NCBI RefSeq assembly: GCF_002355215.1
Contig: NZ_AP014612.1
Location: 868,001-932,000, forward strand
Direction: 5' to 3'
Source of the DNA: Streptococcus troglodytae
GTDB taxonomy: Bacteria > Bacillota > Bacilli > Lactobacillales > Streptococcaceae
DNA length: 64,000 nucleotides
Part shown: positions 8,544 through 17,153 of the stretch, in pieces
Layout: every line of letters starts with the position of its first letter
Numbering within the stretch: the stretch's first letter is position 1
The notes under the pieces: model-generated
The model's database searches: none
What the model saw: the letters and a program-made list of their open reading frames with translations, nothing else
What the model was told of the DNA's origin: nothing
Translations under genes and position numbers: made by a program

Positions 8544-9824
8544 ATGACTCGAGAATTTTCTTTTGAAACGTTACAATTACATGCGGGACAAAGTGTTGAA
8601 CCTACAACAAAATCGCGTGCAGTACCAATCTATCAGACGACTTCCTATGTATTTAATGATGCACAAGATGCTGAAGATTCTTTTGCCCTTCGGACACCTG
8701 GCAATATTTATACGCGGATCACTAATCCGACTACAGCCGTTTTTGAAGAACGGATGGCTGCTCTTGAAGGTGGTGTCGGTGCACTGGCAACAGCTTCTGG
8801 TATGGCAGCAGTAACTTATATTGCCTTGGCTCTTGCTCATGCAGGCGATCATATTGTGTCAGCAACGACAGTTTACGGTGGTACTTTTAATCTTCTTAAG
8901 GAGACTTTACCTCGCTATGGCATTACTACAAGTTTTGTTGATGTTGCTAATTTCGCTGAAATTGAAGCGGCTATTACAGACAAGACTAAGTTTATCATCG
9001 CTGAAACATTAGGGAATCCCCTTGGAAATGTCGCGGACCTTAAAAAACTAGCTGAGATTGCCCATCGGCATGCTATTCCTTTGGTTATTGACAATACCTT
9101 CGGTACCCCTTATTTGCTTAATGTCTTTTCTTACGGTGTTGATATTGCTGTTCATTCTGCCACTAAATTTATTGGTGGACATGGGACATCTATTGGTGGT
9201 GTCATTGTTGATTCTGGAAACTTTGATTGGGAGAAGTCAGGGAAATTCCCACAATTTGTAGAACCAGATCCTTCCTATCATGACATTAGTTATACACGTG
9301 ATATTGGCAAAGCAGCCTTTGTGACTGCGGTGCGTACGCAACTGCTGCGTGATACAGGTGCCTGCCTTTCACCTTTCAATGCCTTTCTTTTGTTGCAAGG
9401 TCTAGAAACCTTATCATTGCGTGTGGAGCGTCATGTGGAAAATGCTAAGAAAATTGCATACTATCTAGAAAATCATCCTAAAGTCACAAAAGTTAATTAT
9501 GCTAGTTTGCCATCAAGTCCTTATTATGACTTGGCTCAAAAATACTTGCCAAAAGGAGCTAGTTCTATCTTTACTTTTAATGTTGCAGGCGGTGCGCAAG
9601 CCGCCCGCAAGGTCATTGACAGTCTTGAAATCTTCTCTGATCTGGCAAATGTTGCTGATGCCAAATCACTAGTTGTTCATCCGGCAACAACCACTCATGG
9701 TCAAATGACTGAAGAAGATCTACGAGCTTGCGGTATTGAACCTGAACAAATCCGTGTTTCTATTGGCTTGGAAAATGCTGATGACTTAATCGAAGATTTG
9801 CGCCTAGCACTTGAAAAAATATAA
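8544..9824 (+). CDS. metY: O-acetylhomoserine sulfhydrylase (Cys/Met metabolism PLP enzyme)
   Basis: A 426-residue PLP enzyme of the Cys/Met metabolism family (also annotated cysD). It most likely makes homocysteine from O-acetylhomoserine and sulfide. The length (over 420) and motifs favour MetY over the roughly 380-residue cystathionine lyases. Visible features are YTRITNPTT near residue 63, ASGMAA, the PLP region VIDNTFGTPYL and the Schiff-base lysine in HSATKFIGGHG (near 207). The start at 8544 follows AAAGGAGAG; the upstream ATG at 8511 precedes that site. A MetR-like palindrome upstream and the coupled cyclase gene 11 bases downstream suggest a methionine-regulated operon. Confidence 0.9.
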   Translation: MTREFSFETLQLHAGQSVEPTTKSRAVPIYQTTSYVFNDAQDAEDSFALRTPGNIYTRITNPTTAVFEERMAALEGGVGALATASGMAAVTYIALALAHAGDHIVSATTVYGGTFNLLKETLPRYGITTSFVDVANFAEIEAAITDKTKFIIAETLGNPLGNVADLKKLAEIAHRHAIPLVIDNTFGTPYLLNVFSYGVDIAVHSATKFIGGHGTSIGGVIVDSGNFDWEKSGKFPQFVEPDPSYHDISYTRDIGKAAFVTAVRTQLLRDTGACLSPFNAFLLLQGLETLSLRVERHVENAKKIAYYLENHPKVTKVNYASLPSSPYYDLAQKYLPKGASSIFTFNVAGGAQAARKVIDSLEIFSDLANVADAKSLVVHPATTTHGQMTEEDLRACGIEPEQIRVSIGLENADDLIEDLRLALEKI

Positions 9825-9835
9825 GGGGGGAACCA

Positions 9836-10576
9836 ATGACAACACTTCAAGAAGCCTATCTTGCTTTTAAATCTGCCCAAATTATTGATTTAACCCATCA
9901 AATAAATGAAAATAGCCCTCATTTTCCTTTGTTGCCTGCTTTAGAGAAAAAAGATCTCTTTACCTTAAAAGATGGTTTTCATATCCAGCAATTTACGGTT
10001 GTTGGGCAATATGGCACGCATATTGATGCTCCTATTCATTTTGTTGAAGACGGTGCTTGGTTAGATGAACTTCCTTTGGAAGATCTTCTTTTACCGATGT
10101 ATGTCATAGATAAGTCACGGGCTGTTGCTGATAATCCCAACTATGAATTGAACAAGGCTGATATTCTTACCTTTGAGGAAGAGTTTGGTCAAATTGAAGA
10201 AGGGGCTTTTGTTGCTTTTCGCAGTGATTGGTCAAAACGCTGGCCTAGTCAAGATGAATTTAGAAATCTTGATGCTGCAGGTGCTCAGCAGACACCTGGA
10301 TGGAGTCATGAAGCCTTGGAATTTCTCATTCATGAACGTCATGTAAAAGCAGTAGGACACGAAACGTTTGATACAGACAGCGGCCAAGCAGCTGCTGAAA
10401 ATGGAAAATTAGTTGAGGAATATTATCTGCTGGATCAGGGAATTTATCAATTGGAAGTTTTAAACAATCTTAATCTCCTGCCTGCTACTGGTAGTTTCAT
10501 TTCGATTTCTTATCCTCATTGGGAAAAAGCAACAGGTTCTCCTGTTAGAGCTATAGCTTATATTGCGCGAAATTAG
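9836..10576 (+). CDS. Cyclase-family (kynurenine formamidase-like) metal hydrolase
   Basis: A 246-residue member of the cyclase family (PF04199), which includes kynurenine formamidase and other metal-dependent amide or lactone hydrolases. The metal-binding signature H-x-G-T-H-x-D-x-P-x-H is seen as YGTHIDAPIHF near residue 61. GHETFDTDS with a conserved His/Asp follows near 180. It begins 11 bases after metY with a strong GGGGG-type ribosome binding site, so it should be co-transcribed. The substrate is unknown; a link to sulfur amino acid metabolism is inferred only from position. Confidence 0.82.
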   Translation: MTTLQEAYLAFKSAQIIDLTHQINENSPHFPLLPALEKKDLFTLKDGFHIQQFTVVGQYGTHIDAPIHFVEDGAWLDELPLEDLLLPMYVIDKSRAVADNPNYELNKADILTFEEEFGQIEEGAFVAFRSDWSKRWPSQDEFRNLDAAGAQQTPGWSHEALEFLIHERHVKAVGHETFDTDSGQAAAENGKLVEEYYLLDQGIYQLEVLNNLNLLPATGSFISISYPHWEKATGSPVRAIAYIARN

Positions 10577-10578
10577 AA

Positions 10579-10629
10579 AAAAGAGAGTGGGCGAGCTGAC
10601 AGTTTTTGGATGGGCGCTCCACTCTTTTG
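10579..10629 (+). terminator. Terminator of the metY operon
   Basis: AAAGAG-AGTGGGCG pairs with CGC-T-CCACTCTTTT around a loop of about 20 bases, with a T run. The remaining gap to 10912 contains only the ccdA promoter; no gene is seen. Confidence 0.8.
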
Positions 10630-10800
10630 TATGAAATTATGCTTTTGTTTATATGATAACAGAGCAAAAAGGAACCGATAGCAATTTGTATTGTATTGGA
10701 TATAGAAATAAAATGATGTCAATTTGTTTAAAAAGATTCTGCTGTTGCTTTAAACTGTAATCTGCCTTTAAAATCTTTTTAAAGTTTAAAAGGGTATTTT

Positions 10801-10809
10801 TGCTATAAT
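10801..10809 (+). promoter_or_regulatory. Extended -10 promoter for ccdA-tlpA
   Basis: TGCTATAAT is a perfect extended -10 element, about 100 bases before the ccdA start. Confidence 0.65.
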
Positions 10810-10912
10810 GAAAAAGTAAGAATAACAGCTTGTAATGGTGATTAAAGGGAAGTGATTTTGTTTAATCCTTATTTTAATTCTATTGCATTTACAGAAACAG
10901 GTAGGAGAGCAT

Positions 10913-11624
10913 ATGAATTTTCAGCATATTACTATTTTGACACTGTTTATTGAAGGCCTTCTATCATTTTTCTCTCCTTGTGTTTTGTCTATTCTGCCAG
11001 TTTATATTGGCATCTTGGCTGGTCAAGGAGAAGAGAAGCAATCTGGAGAAATGATTTGGGATAGACGAAAAGTCTTTACCAATACATTCTTATTTATTTC
11101 TGGCATAGCAGCGACCTTTTTCATTCTGGCTTTTGCTAGCAGTTTTATTAGTCAATTTTTTCAAAGTCATATTCAATTTCTTCAAAATTTGGGCGGAATC
11201 TTGATTCTTATTATGGGACTAGTACAGGTAGGCCTCATTAAATCTCGCTTTTTTAATAGGGAATATTCAGCTAAGAATAAAGTCTATCAAGCAGGGCAAA
11301 AAGTAACCCCTCTCATTGCTTTTTTAATGGGGTTTACTTTAGTTTTCTTGGACACCTTGTATTGGTCCGATTTTAGCCAGTGTCTTCTTATATGCTAGCA
11401 CCCATCAAGGCATCTACAGTGTTTTACTCATTTTGATTTACTGTTTAGGATTTGTTATTCCCTTTGTTTTGATTGCGCTTTTCTCGCAGAGGGTAATGAT
11501 CATCTTTAAGAAACAAAAACGATTTTTAAAATACACCAAATTATTTTCAGGAATTCTTCTTATTCTCATTGGGATTTCTATCTTAACAGGATCATTTGCT
11601 AAAATAGCACACTTATTTAATTAA
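10913..11624 (+). pseudogene. ccdA: CcdA-type thiol-disulfide interchange membrane protein, frame broken as read
   Basis: A CcdA/DsbD-like membrane protein that passes electrons from cytosolic thioredoxin to extracytoplasmic thioredoxin-like partners. The N-terminal active-site segment FFSPCVLSILPVY holds the first redox Cys near residue 23. A T run at 11343-11346 has one T too many. Reading TTT instead restores SWTPCIGPILASV, with the second redox Cys, and joins the two open frames into a 236-residue protein of normal size. The start at 10913 follows TAGGAGAG. The partner thioredoxin-like gene lies 13 bases downstream. As read, the protein would stop at 11398 and lose the second half. Confidence 0.88.
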
Positions 11625-11637
11625 AAAGGAGATAGTT

Positions 11638-12201
11638 ATGAAAAAGATTATTTTACCATTAGCTCTCGGTGTTACCTTATTAGGAATTGGATTAACAAAT
11701 GAGACAACGTCTTTAGCACAAGGCAAGACATTTCCAAAAATAGTTCAAACGGCTAAAAATCCAGCACCTGTATTCAAATTAAAAAATAAAAAAGGCAAAA
11801 CAGTCAGTCTGTCCGACTATAAGGGGAAAAAAGTTTATATCAATGTTTGGGCAACTTGGTGCGAACCTTGTATGAGAGAAATTCCAGATTTAGAAAAAAT
11901 CTATCAGACTTATAAACATAAAAAAGATTTTGTCTTCTTGTCTGTAACATCGCCAAATGATTCCAAATATAAAAACAGTGATCCGATTGACAAGGATAAG
12001 AACACTATCTTATCTACAGCTAAAGATAAAGGCATTACTTATCCGATTCTCTATGATTATCAGGATAATTTTGTACAGGCATATGGTATTCGTTCTGTTC
12101 CAACCCATATTTTTATCAATAGTGATGGCAACCTGTCAAGAAAAATCGCTGGTGGTCTTGATGAGGACTCTCTTAAATATTACCTGAAAAAATTGAAGTA
12201 A
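11638..12201 (+). CDS. Secreted thioredoxin-like (TlpA/ResA-type) protein
   Basis: A 187-residue exported thiol-disulfide oxidoreductase. Residues 1-28 form a signal peptide without an obvious lipobox. A redoxin domain follows, with active site WATWCEPC near residue 75 and the cis-Pro region SVPTHIFINSDG near 160. It should act outside the membrane and be kept reduced by the CcdA encoded just upstream; such pairs reduce surface methionine sulfoxide reductases or other thiols in streptococci. The strong AAAAAGGAG ribosome binding site and short spacing imply co-transcription with ccdA. Confidence 0.9.
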   Translation: MKKIILPLALGVTLLGIGLTNETTSLAQGKTFPKIVQTAKNPAPVFKLKNKKGKTVSLSDYKGKKVYINVWATWCEPCMREIPDLEKIYQTYKHKKDFVFLSVTSPNDSKYKNSDPIDKDKNTILSTAKDKGITYPILYDYQDNFVQAYGIRSVPTHIFINSDGNLSRKIAGGLDEDSLKYYLKKLK

Positions 12202-12315
12202 CTAAATTCCCCTCTCTTTAGTAGGCGGGATGGGCCTTATTTGACTCTGATGTTTCTTTGTTATCAGGTGAAAATAGACAGCTGCTTGTTGAGTGAGTGA
12301 TAATAACTAAACTTT

Positions 12316-12873
12316 TCAAGTTTTTTGATAAAAACCTCGGATGACTAAGAACATATCCGCAAGTTCTTGAGGGGATTCTTGGGCACCAGTGCTAATCCAG
12401 TGTATGTAAAGGCTCTCAATGCTAGCAGCATAAGTGACAAGCATATATTCTTTTGATAATCCTAGACCAGAATTAATAGAATCATAAAAGAAACTAGGAT
12501 TTTCGGTTATCAGCTCTTTAATAAAATACCGTGTTCTCTGAGAAAAGTTAATCTGAATAATTCGAGATAAGGCATACATGAATTTCTGTTGACTTTGCAG
12601 ATAAGTTAGAGCTTGAATAAGATTTTCCCGAAGTCCTCCATTTGCCGAATTAAGCATTAAATACTCTTTAAAATCCCTTGTTACTTCATGAGCCAATTTA
12701 TCAACGAGGTCATACTTATCTTGGTAATGAAGGTAAAAAGTACTTCGATTGACTTGCGCCTTTTCAGTGATTTTTCGAATAGTAATGCTATTAAAATCTG
12801 AATTTTCCAGCAGCAGCTCTGTAATAGCTGCTTTTAATTTGGCTTTGCTTTGTGTCTGGCGTTTTTGAATCAT
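12316..12873 (-). CDS. TetR-family regulator of the adjacent ABC exporter
   Basis: A 185-residue TetR-like repressor. The N-terminal helix-turn-helix is clear (ITIRKITEKAQVNRSTFYLHYQDKYDL, residues about 25-51). The C-terminal ligand domain resembles the TetR_C type often found with FtsX-family transporters. The gene is divergent from an ABC ATPase/permease pair, and two similar dyads lie in the shared promoter region. One overlaps its own promoter and one the start of the transporter transcript. This supports autoregulation and repression of the transporter; the inducer is unknown. Confidence 0.88.
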   Translation of the reverse strand: MIQKRQTQSKAKLKAAITELLLENSDFNSITIRKITEKAQVNRSTFYLHYQDKYDLVDKLAHEVTRDFKEYLMLNSANGGLRENLIQALTYLQSQQKFMYALSRIIQINFSQRTRYFIKELITENPSFFYDSINSGLGLSKEYMLVTYAASIESLYIHWISTGAQESPQELADMFLVIRGFYQKT

Positions 12874-12886
12874 ATTTTCTCCTTAA

Positions 12887-12902
12887 ATAGACATTTGTCT
12901 AT
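12887..12902. promoter_or_regulatory. TetR operator 1 (regulator side)
   Basis: ATAGACA-TT-TGTCTAT is a perfect inverted repeat. It sits just downstream of the minus-strand -10 of the regulator (TTGCAA, 17-bp spacer, TTATAT), where bound repressor would block that promoter. Confidence 0.72.
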
Positions 12903-12912
12903 ATAATGATGC

Positions 12913-12941
12913 TTGTTTTTAACTTGCAATCATTATATACT
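12913..12941 (+). promoter_or_regulatory. Promoter of the ABC transporter pair
   Basis: TTGTTT, a 17-bp spacer, then TATACT. It lies about 47 bases before the ATPase start. Confidence 0.65.
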
Positions 12942-12955
12942 AAAACAAAAGTTAA

Positions 12956-12971
12956 ATCAACATATGTCTAG
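12956..12971. promoter_or_regulatory. TetR operator 2 (transporter side)
   Basis: ATCAACA-TA-TGTCTAG matches operator 1 at most positions with the same 2-bp centre. It lies just downstream of the transporter promoter, between the promoter and the ribosome binding site. Confidence 0.6.
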
Positions 12972-12987
12972 ATAAGGAGATTTTCTT

Positions 12988-13689
12988 ATGGCTTATATTG
13001 AAATGAAACATTCTTATAAACGTTATCAGATGGGTGAAACCCAAATCATTGCCAATGATGATATTAGTTTTGAAATTGAAAAGGGGGAACTTGTTATCAT
13101 TTTAGGTGCATCAGGTGCTGGAAAATCAACGGTTTTAAATATTTTGGGTGGAATGGATAATAATGATGAAGGTCAAGTCGTGATTGATGGTGTCAATATT
13201 GCAGACTATAATCAAAAGCAGATGACCGCTTATCGCCGCAACGATGTTGGCTTTGTCTTCCAGTTTTATAATTTGGTACCTAATTTAACTGCTAAGGAAA
13301 ATGTTGAGTTGGCTTCGGAAATCGTTAGTCATGCTAAAAATGCAGAAGAAAGCTTAAGAGAAGTAGGTTTGGGAGAGCGTTTAAATAACTTTCCGGCACA
13401 ATTATCTGGCGGTGAACAGCAACGAGTATCCATTGCGCGTGCCCTTGCTAAAAATCCTAAATTACTTTTATGTGATGAACCGACAGGTGCTCTGGATTAT
13501 CAGACAGGAAAACAAATTCTTAAACTCTTACAAGATATGTCTCGCCAGAAGGACTCAACTGTTGTTATTGTAACCCATAATTCTGCCTTAGCACCACTAG
13601 CTAATAGAGTTATTTATCTGCACGACGCTAAGGTAAAAGATGTGAAAATCAATGATCAGCCTCAAGATATTAGAACTCTGGAATATTAA
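12988..13689 (+). CDS. ABC transporter ATP-binding protein (MacB/LolD type)
   Basis: A 233-residue ATPase of the MacB/LolD/FtsE-like class, which partners FtsX-type permeases. Motifs: Walker [10 protein letters not shown] (near residue 39), Q-loop [10 protein letters not shown], signature [14 protein letters not shown] (near 139), Walker [15 protein letters not shown] and H-loop VTHN. The DEPTGALD wording is typical of mechanotransmission-type exporters. The permease gene follows after 15 bases. The pair is controlled by the divergent TetR; the substrate (peptide, lipid or drug) is not evident. Confidence 0.92.
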   Translation: MAYIEMKHSYKRYQMGETQIIANDDISFEIEKGELVIILGASGAGKSTVLNILGGMDNNDEGQVVIDGVNIADYNQKQMTAYRRNDVGFVFQFYNLVPNLTAKENVELASEIVSHAKNAEESLREVGLGERLNNFPAQLSGGEQQRVSIARALAKNPKLLLCDEPTGALDYQTGKQILKLLQDMSRQKDSTVVIVTHNSALAPLANRVIYLHDAKVKDVKINDQPQDIRTLEY

Positions 13690-13704
13690 GGAGGTGTCTT
13701 CCTT

Positions 13705-16338
13705 ATGAAAAAGAGAATCTATTGGAAAACAATTTATGCAGCTTTGCTGCAATCTAAGGGACGCTTTATTTCCATCATGCTGTTGATGTTTTTAGGTTCC
13801 TTTACCTTTATTGGTTTGAAGGCAACGAAACCCAATATGCAAACTTTGGCAAGAAATTACCTGCAAACCCACCGAACGGCAGATTTGTTTGTCACAGCTA
13901 GCTCTGGTTTTAGTAAAGCCGATCAGACAGAACTGAATAACATCAAAAATGCCCAAATAGACTTTGGCCAAGTAACAGATATGACACTCGCAGGAAAAGA
14001 TGACGCCATGCGTGTCTTTTCTAAGACTCAAACCCTTTCAACTTATCATGTGAAGTCAGGACATTTACCTAAAAAGGCTGATGAAATCGCCTTAATTTCA
14101 ACCTTGAAAAAAGACTATAAAATAGGAGATACTTTGACTTTTCAATCTTCTGAGAAATCTCTTTTAAAGAGAAGAAAATTCAAAGTGGTTGGCTTTATCA
14201 ATTCATCGGAAATATGGTCCACTTTAAACTTAGGCTCATCAACAGCAGGTGATGGGACGCTATCAAGCTATGCTCTGGTCACCCCATCAGCCTTTGCTAA
14301 CAAGACCAATACCTTAGCGCGCATTCGTTACAATACCCTAAAGAATAGGAATCCTTTTTCTGATGATTACAGCTCAAAAGTTAGTCATTATCAAGATGAC
14401 TTAGATAAGTTGTTAGAAGATAATGGCAAGAAACGCTTAATAGAGTTAAAGAAAGCACCACAGGCAAAAGTTAATCAAAGTAAGCAAGCCTTATCAGCAG
14501 CTAAAGAGCAACTGCAAGAAAAGAAAGCAGCCATCAATGCCTTACCAGCCTATCAACAAGAGCGGGCACAAGCATCTCTTCAAGAGGCAAGTCAGCAAGT
14601 TGCTCAGAAAGAAAAGCAAATTCAAAATACTCAGACTAAAATTGATGCTATAGTGGAGCCTACTTACAGTACTTATACACGCTCCACCATGTTAGGTGGT
14701 GAAGGCTATACGGTTTACAATTCTAATGCCAATAGTATGGGAAATCTTGGCAATATCTTCCCTGTCGTCTTATACGCTGTTGCGGCTTTGGTTACCTTTA
14801 CGACCATGACACGTTTTGTGGATGAAGAAAGAACCAATTCAGGTGTTTTCAAAGCTTTAGGCTATTCAAATCAAGATGTGATTCGAAAATTTCTCGTTTA
14901 CGGTTTTGTGGCTAGTCTGCTAGGGACAACTCTAGGTATTCTCGGAGGCCATTATCTTTTGGCAAGAATCGTTGCTCAGATTTTTACAGGTAAAATGACA
15001 CTTGGCAGTCCTCATCTTGCTTTTTATTGGTCTTATAGTCTCCTTGCTATTCTCTTAAGTCTTATCAGCGCTGTCTTACCAGCTTATTTAATTGCCAGAC
15101 GAGAATTGAGTGAAAAACCCGCTCAGTTATTGCTCCCCAAGCCACCGATGAGAGGGGCAAAGATTTTTCTAGAGCGCTTGAGTTTTATTTGGAACCATTT
15201 GAGTTTTACTCATAAGGTGACGATACGGAATATCTTTCGCTATAAACAGCGGATGCTGATGACCATCTTTGGTGTTGCAGGTTCCGTTGCTCTGCTCTTT
15301 TCAGGACTTGGCATACAGTCTTCCTTAGGAACAGTTATTAAGGAACAATTTACGCAGTTAACACCTTATCATCTAGTAGTAAGCAAGAAGGATGGGACTG
15401 AGAATGATCAGGACTTGGCAGATTTTTTGAAATCAAAAGAGGTCTCTAGCTACCAAAGCCTTTATTATACCCATATCATGGAAGAAATCCCACGTATTAA
15501 GGATCGCCAGTCTATTGCCATTATGGCATCAGATAAAAAAGACTTTACGAATTTTGTCCATTTAAAGAATGTTGATTCTGGTCATTCGTTGACTTTGCCG
15601 AAAGAAGGTGTCCTAATTTCTGAAAAATTAGCTCATTTTTACAATGTTAAAGCAGGTGATAGCTTTAGACTCAAAGATAACAAGGGTGAGAAACGGCAAG
15701 TCAAAGTAGCGGCAGTGGTTAAGATGAATGCTGGCCATTATCTCTTCATGACCAAGTCTGCTTATCAAAAGGTTTTTGCTGAAAAGCCAGACAATAATGC
15801 TTATTTTATCAATCTAAAGAAGGATTCTGTTTCTCATATTAAAGATACAGCAACAAAGCTTTTAGCCATGACTGGTGTTGCCTCAGTCACGCAAAATACA
15901 GCCCGCATGAAGACAATCAAGACCATTGTGACATCGCTAAATGCTGCTATGACTGTCTTAGTTATTAATACCATTCTCTTAGCTCTTGTTATTCTTTATA
16001 ATTTAACCAATATCAATATTGCAGAACGTATTAGAGAACTCTCAACTATTAAGGTTCTTGGATTTTACAATGGAGAAGTAACACTCTATATCTATCGCGA
16101 AACCATTGTTCTTTCTTTAGTAGGAATTGTTCTCGGTTTACTGGCAGGACGTTATTTGCATCAATTTATTATGGAAATGATTGGTTCAGATAGTGTCATG
16201 TTTGGCACAACAGTTGATGGTACGGTTTATCTTATTCCTGCTTTCTTTATCCTGCTGATTTTGCTCATTTTGGGTTGGCTGGTCAATCGTCGTCTGAAAA
16301 ATCTCGATATGCTAGAAGCTTTGAAGTCAGTGGATTGA
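13705..16338 (+). CDS. FtsX-like ABC transporter permease with central coiled coil
   Basis: An 877-residue membrane protein. After the first TM helix (residues about 17-37) comes a large extracytoplasmic domain that includes an Ala/Gln/Lys-rich coiled coil (about residues 255-315). Then come an FtsX block of three TMs (about 345-480), a second extracytoplasmic domain, and a final FtsX block of three TMs (about 745-865). The layout fits the large single-subunit permeases that pair with one MacB-like ATPase. The ribosome binding site is AAGGAGGTG. A strong terminator follows, so the ATPase and permease form a two-gene operon. Confidence 0.9.
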   Translation: MKKRIYWKTIYAALLQSKGRFISIMLLMFLGSFTFIGLKATKPNMQTLARNYLQTHRTADLFVTASSGFSKADQTELNNIKNAQIDFGQVTDMTLAGKDDAMRVFSKTQTLSTYHVKSGHLPKKADEIALISTLKKDYKIGDTLTFQSSEKSLLKRRKFKVVGFINSSEIWSTLNLGSSTAGDGTLSSYALVTPSAFANKTNTLARIRYNTLKNRNPFSDDYSSKVSHYQDDLDKLLEDNGKKRLIELKKAPQAKVNQSKQALSAAKEQLQEKKAAINALPAYQQERAQASLQEASQQVAQKEKQIQNTQTKIDAIVEPTYSTYTRSTMLGGEGYTVYNSNANSMGNLGNIFPVVLYAVAALVTFTTMTRFVDEERTNSGVFKALGYSNQDVIRKFLVYGFVASLLGTTLGILGGHYLLARIVAQIFTGKMTLGSPHLAFYWSYSLLAILLSLISAVLPAYLIARRELSEKPAQLLLPKPPMRGAKIFLERLSFIWNHLSFTHKVTIRNIFRYKQRMLMTIFGVAGSVALLFSGLGIQSSLGTVIKEQFTQLTPYHLVVSKKDGTENDQDLADFLKSKEVSSYQSLYYTHIMEEIPRIKDRQSIAIMASDKKDFTNFVHLKNVDSGHSLTLPKEGVLISEKLAHFYNVKAGDSFRLKDNKGEKRQVKVAAVVKMNAGHYLFMTKSAYQKVFAEKPDNNAYFINLKKDSVSHIKDTATKLLAMTGVASVTQNTARMKTIKTIVTSLNAAMTVLVINTILLALVILYNLTNINIAERIRELSTIKVLGFYNGEVTLYIYRETIVLSLVGIVLGLLAGRYLHQFIMEMIGSDSVMFGTTVDGTVYLIPAFFILLILLILGWLVNRRLKNLDMLEALKSVD

Positions 16339-16398
16339 TCTGGAAATGATATAAACAGTATGATTTTACAGAAAAAAAGAATGCTTTTCTTGTTTTGT

Positions 16399-16441
16399 AA
16401 TACAAACAGTTTCTTAAGACTGTTTGTATTATCATTTTTTG
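16399..16441 (+). terminator. Terminator after the FtsX permease gene
   Basis: Perfect 12-bp stem AATACAAACAGT / ACTGTTTGTATT with an 8-base loop, then ATCATTTTTT. Confidence 0.9.
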
Positions 16442-16480
16442 AATTTAAACTAAAATAGTATTTAAAAAAAGCCGAGCTTC

Positions 16481-16516
16481 TGATATAATGGTATCAATAT
16501 GATAACAGTGTTATCA
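16481..16516 (+). promoter_or_regulatory. Promoter and TetR operator of the heterodimeric exporter operon
   Basis: An extended -10 element (TGATATAAT, 16481-16489) is followed by a perfect dyad TGATAACA-G-TGTTATCA at 16500-16516. A second overlapping dyad, TATCA-ATA-TGATA, lies at 16492-16504. The dyads cover the likely transcription start, a classical repressor position for the TetR encoded first in the operon. Confidence 0.68.
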
Positions 16517-16531
16517 AAAAGGAGATGATCT

Positions 16532-17143
16532 ATGGTTAAAAAAGATGAAACCTTAAATTTGGAAATTTTAAATAGTGCCAAGAAAGAATTTCTAACATAT
16601 GGCTATCAAGAAGCTTCTTTACGTCGAATTTGTAAAAATGCTGGTGTAACAACAGGAGCTCTCTATAAACGCTATTCAGGGAAAGAAGCTTTGTTTGGTA
16701 CCCTTCTTGAACCTACTGTGCAAGCAATAGAGATGATGAAACAAAAGTATCTGCAAAATGATTATCAATTGTTAAGAGAAAATAGGCTGTCACAAATGTG
16801 GAACAAATCTTTAGATGAATTGACTGACATCATGCATTTCATCTATGACCACGAAGATAGCATGCGTTTATTACTCTTTAAATCTCATGGGTCAACATTT
16901 GAAACTTTTCAGCAGCAAATGATTGAAGAGTTGACCGATAGCACCTATCATTATCTTGAGCAAGCTCATCAAGAAGGAAAAATTTCTCATGTCCTTGACA
17001 AGTCCCAGCTTCGTTTAACCATGACTGCCTATTATAAGGCTATTATCCAGCCTTTGGAGCAGGGATGGTCTTATCAAGAAGCGCTTTTGGCTTGTCAAAC
17101 CATTATTAAACTCTTTAATTGGTCTCGCTTACTAGGCTTTTAA
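16532..17143 (+). CDS. TetR-family regulator, first gene of an ABC exporter operon
   Basis: A 203-residue TetR-like protein with a clear N-terminal helix-turn-helix (ASLRRICKNAGVTTGALYKRYSGKEAL, about residues 28-54) and a helical C-terminal domain of no recognised subclass. It is preceded by AAAGGAG and followed after 10 bases by the first ABC exporter gene. It probably represses its own operon through the GATAACA dyad upstream. The inducer is unknown. Confidence 0.88.
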   Translation: MVKKDETLNLEILNSAKKEFLTYGYQEASLRRICKNAGVTTGALYKRYSGKEALFGTLLEPTVQAIEMMKQKYLQNDYQLLRENRLSQMWNKSLDELTDIMHFIYDHEDSMRLLLFKSHGSTFETFQQQMIEELTDSTYHYLEQAHQEGKISHVLDKSQLRLTMTAYYKAIIQPLEQGWSYQEALLACQTIIKLFNWSRLLGF

Positions 17144-17153
17144 AGGAGGTACT

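Noticed and set aside
11433..11624. A separate 63-residue membrane protein after ccdA
   Set aside because: It is the C-terminal part of CcdA, separated only by one extra T at 11343-11346.
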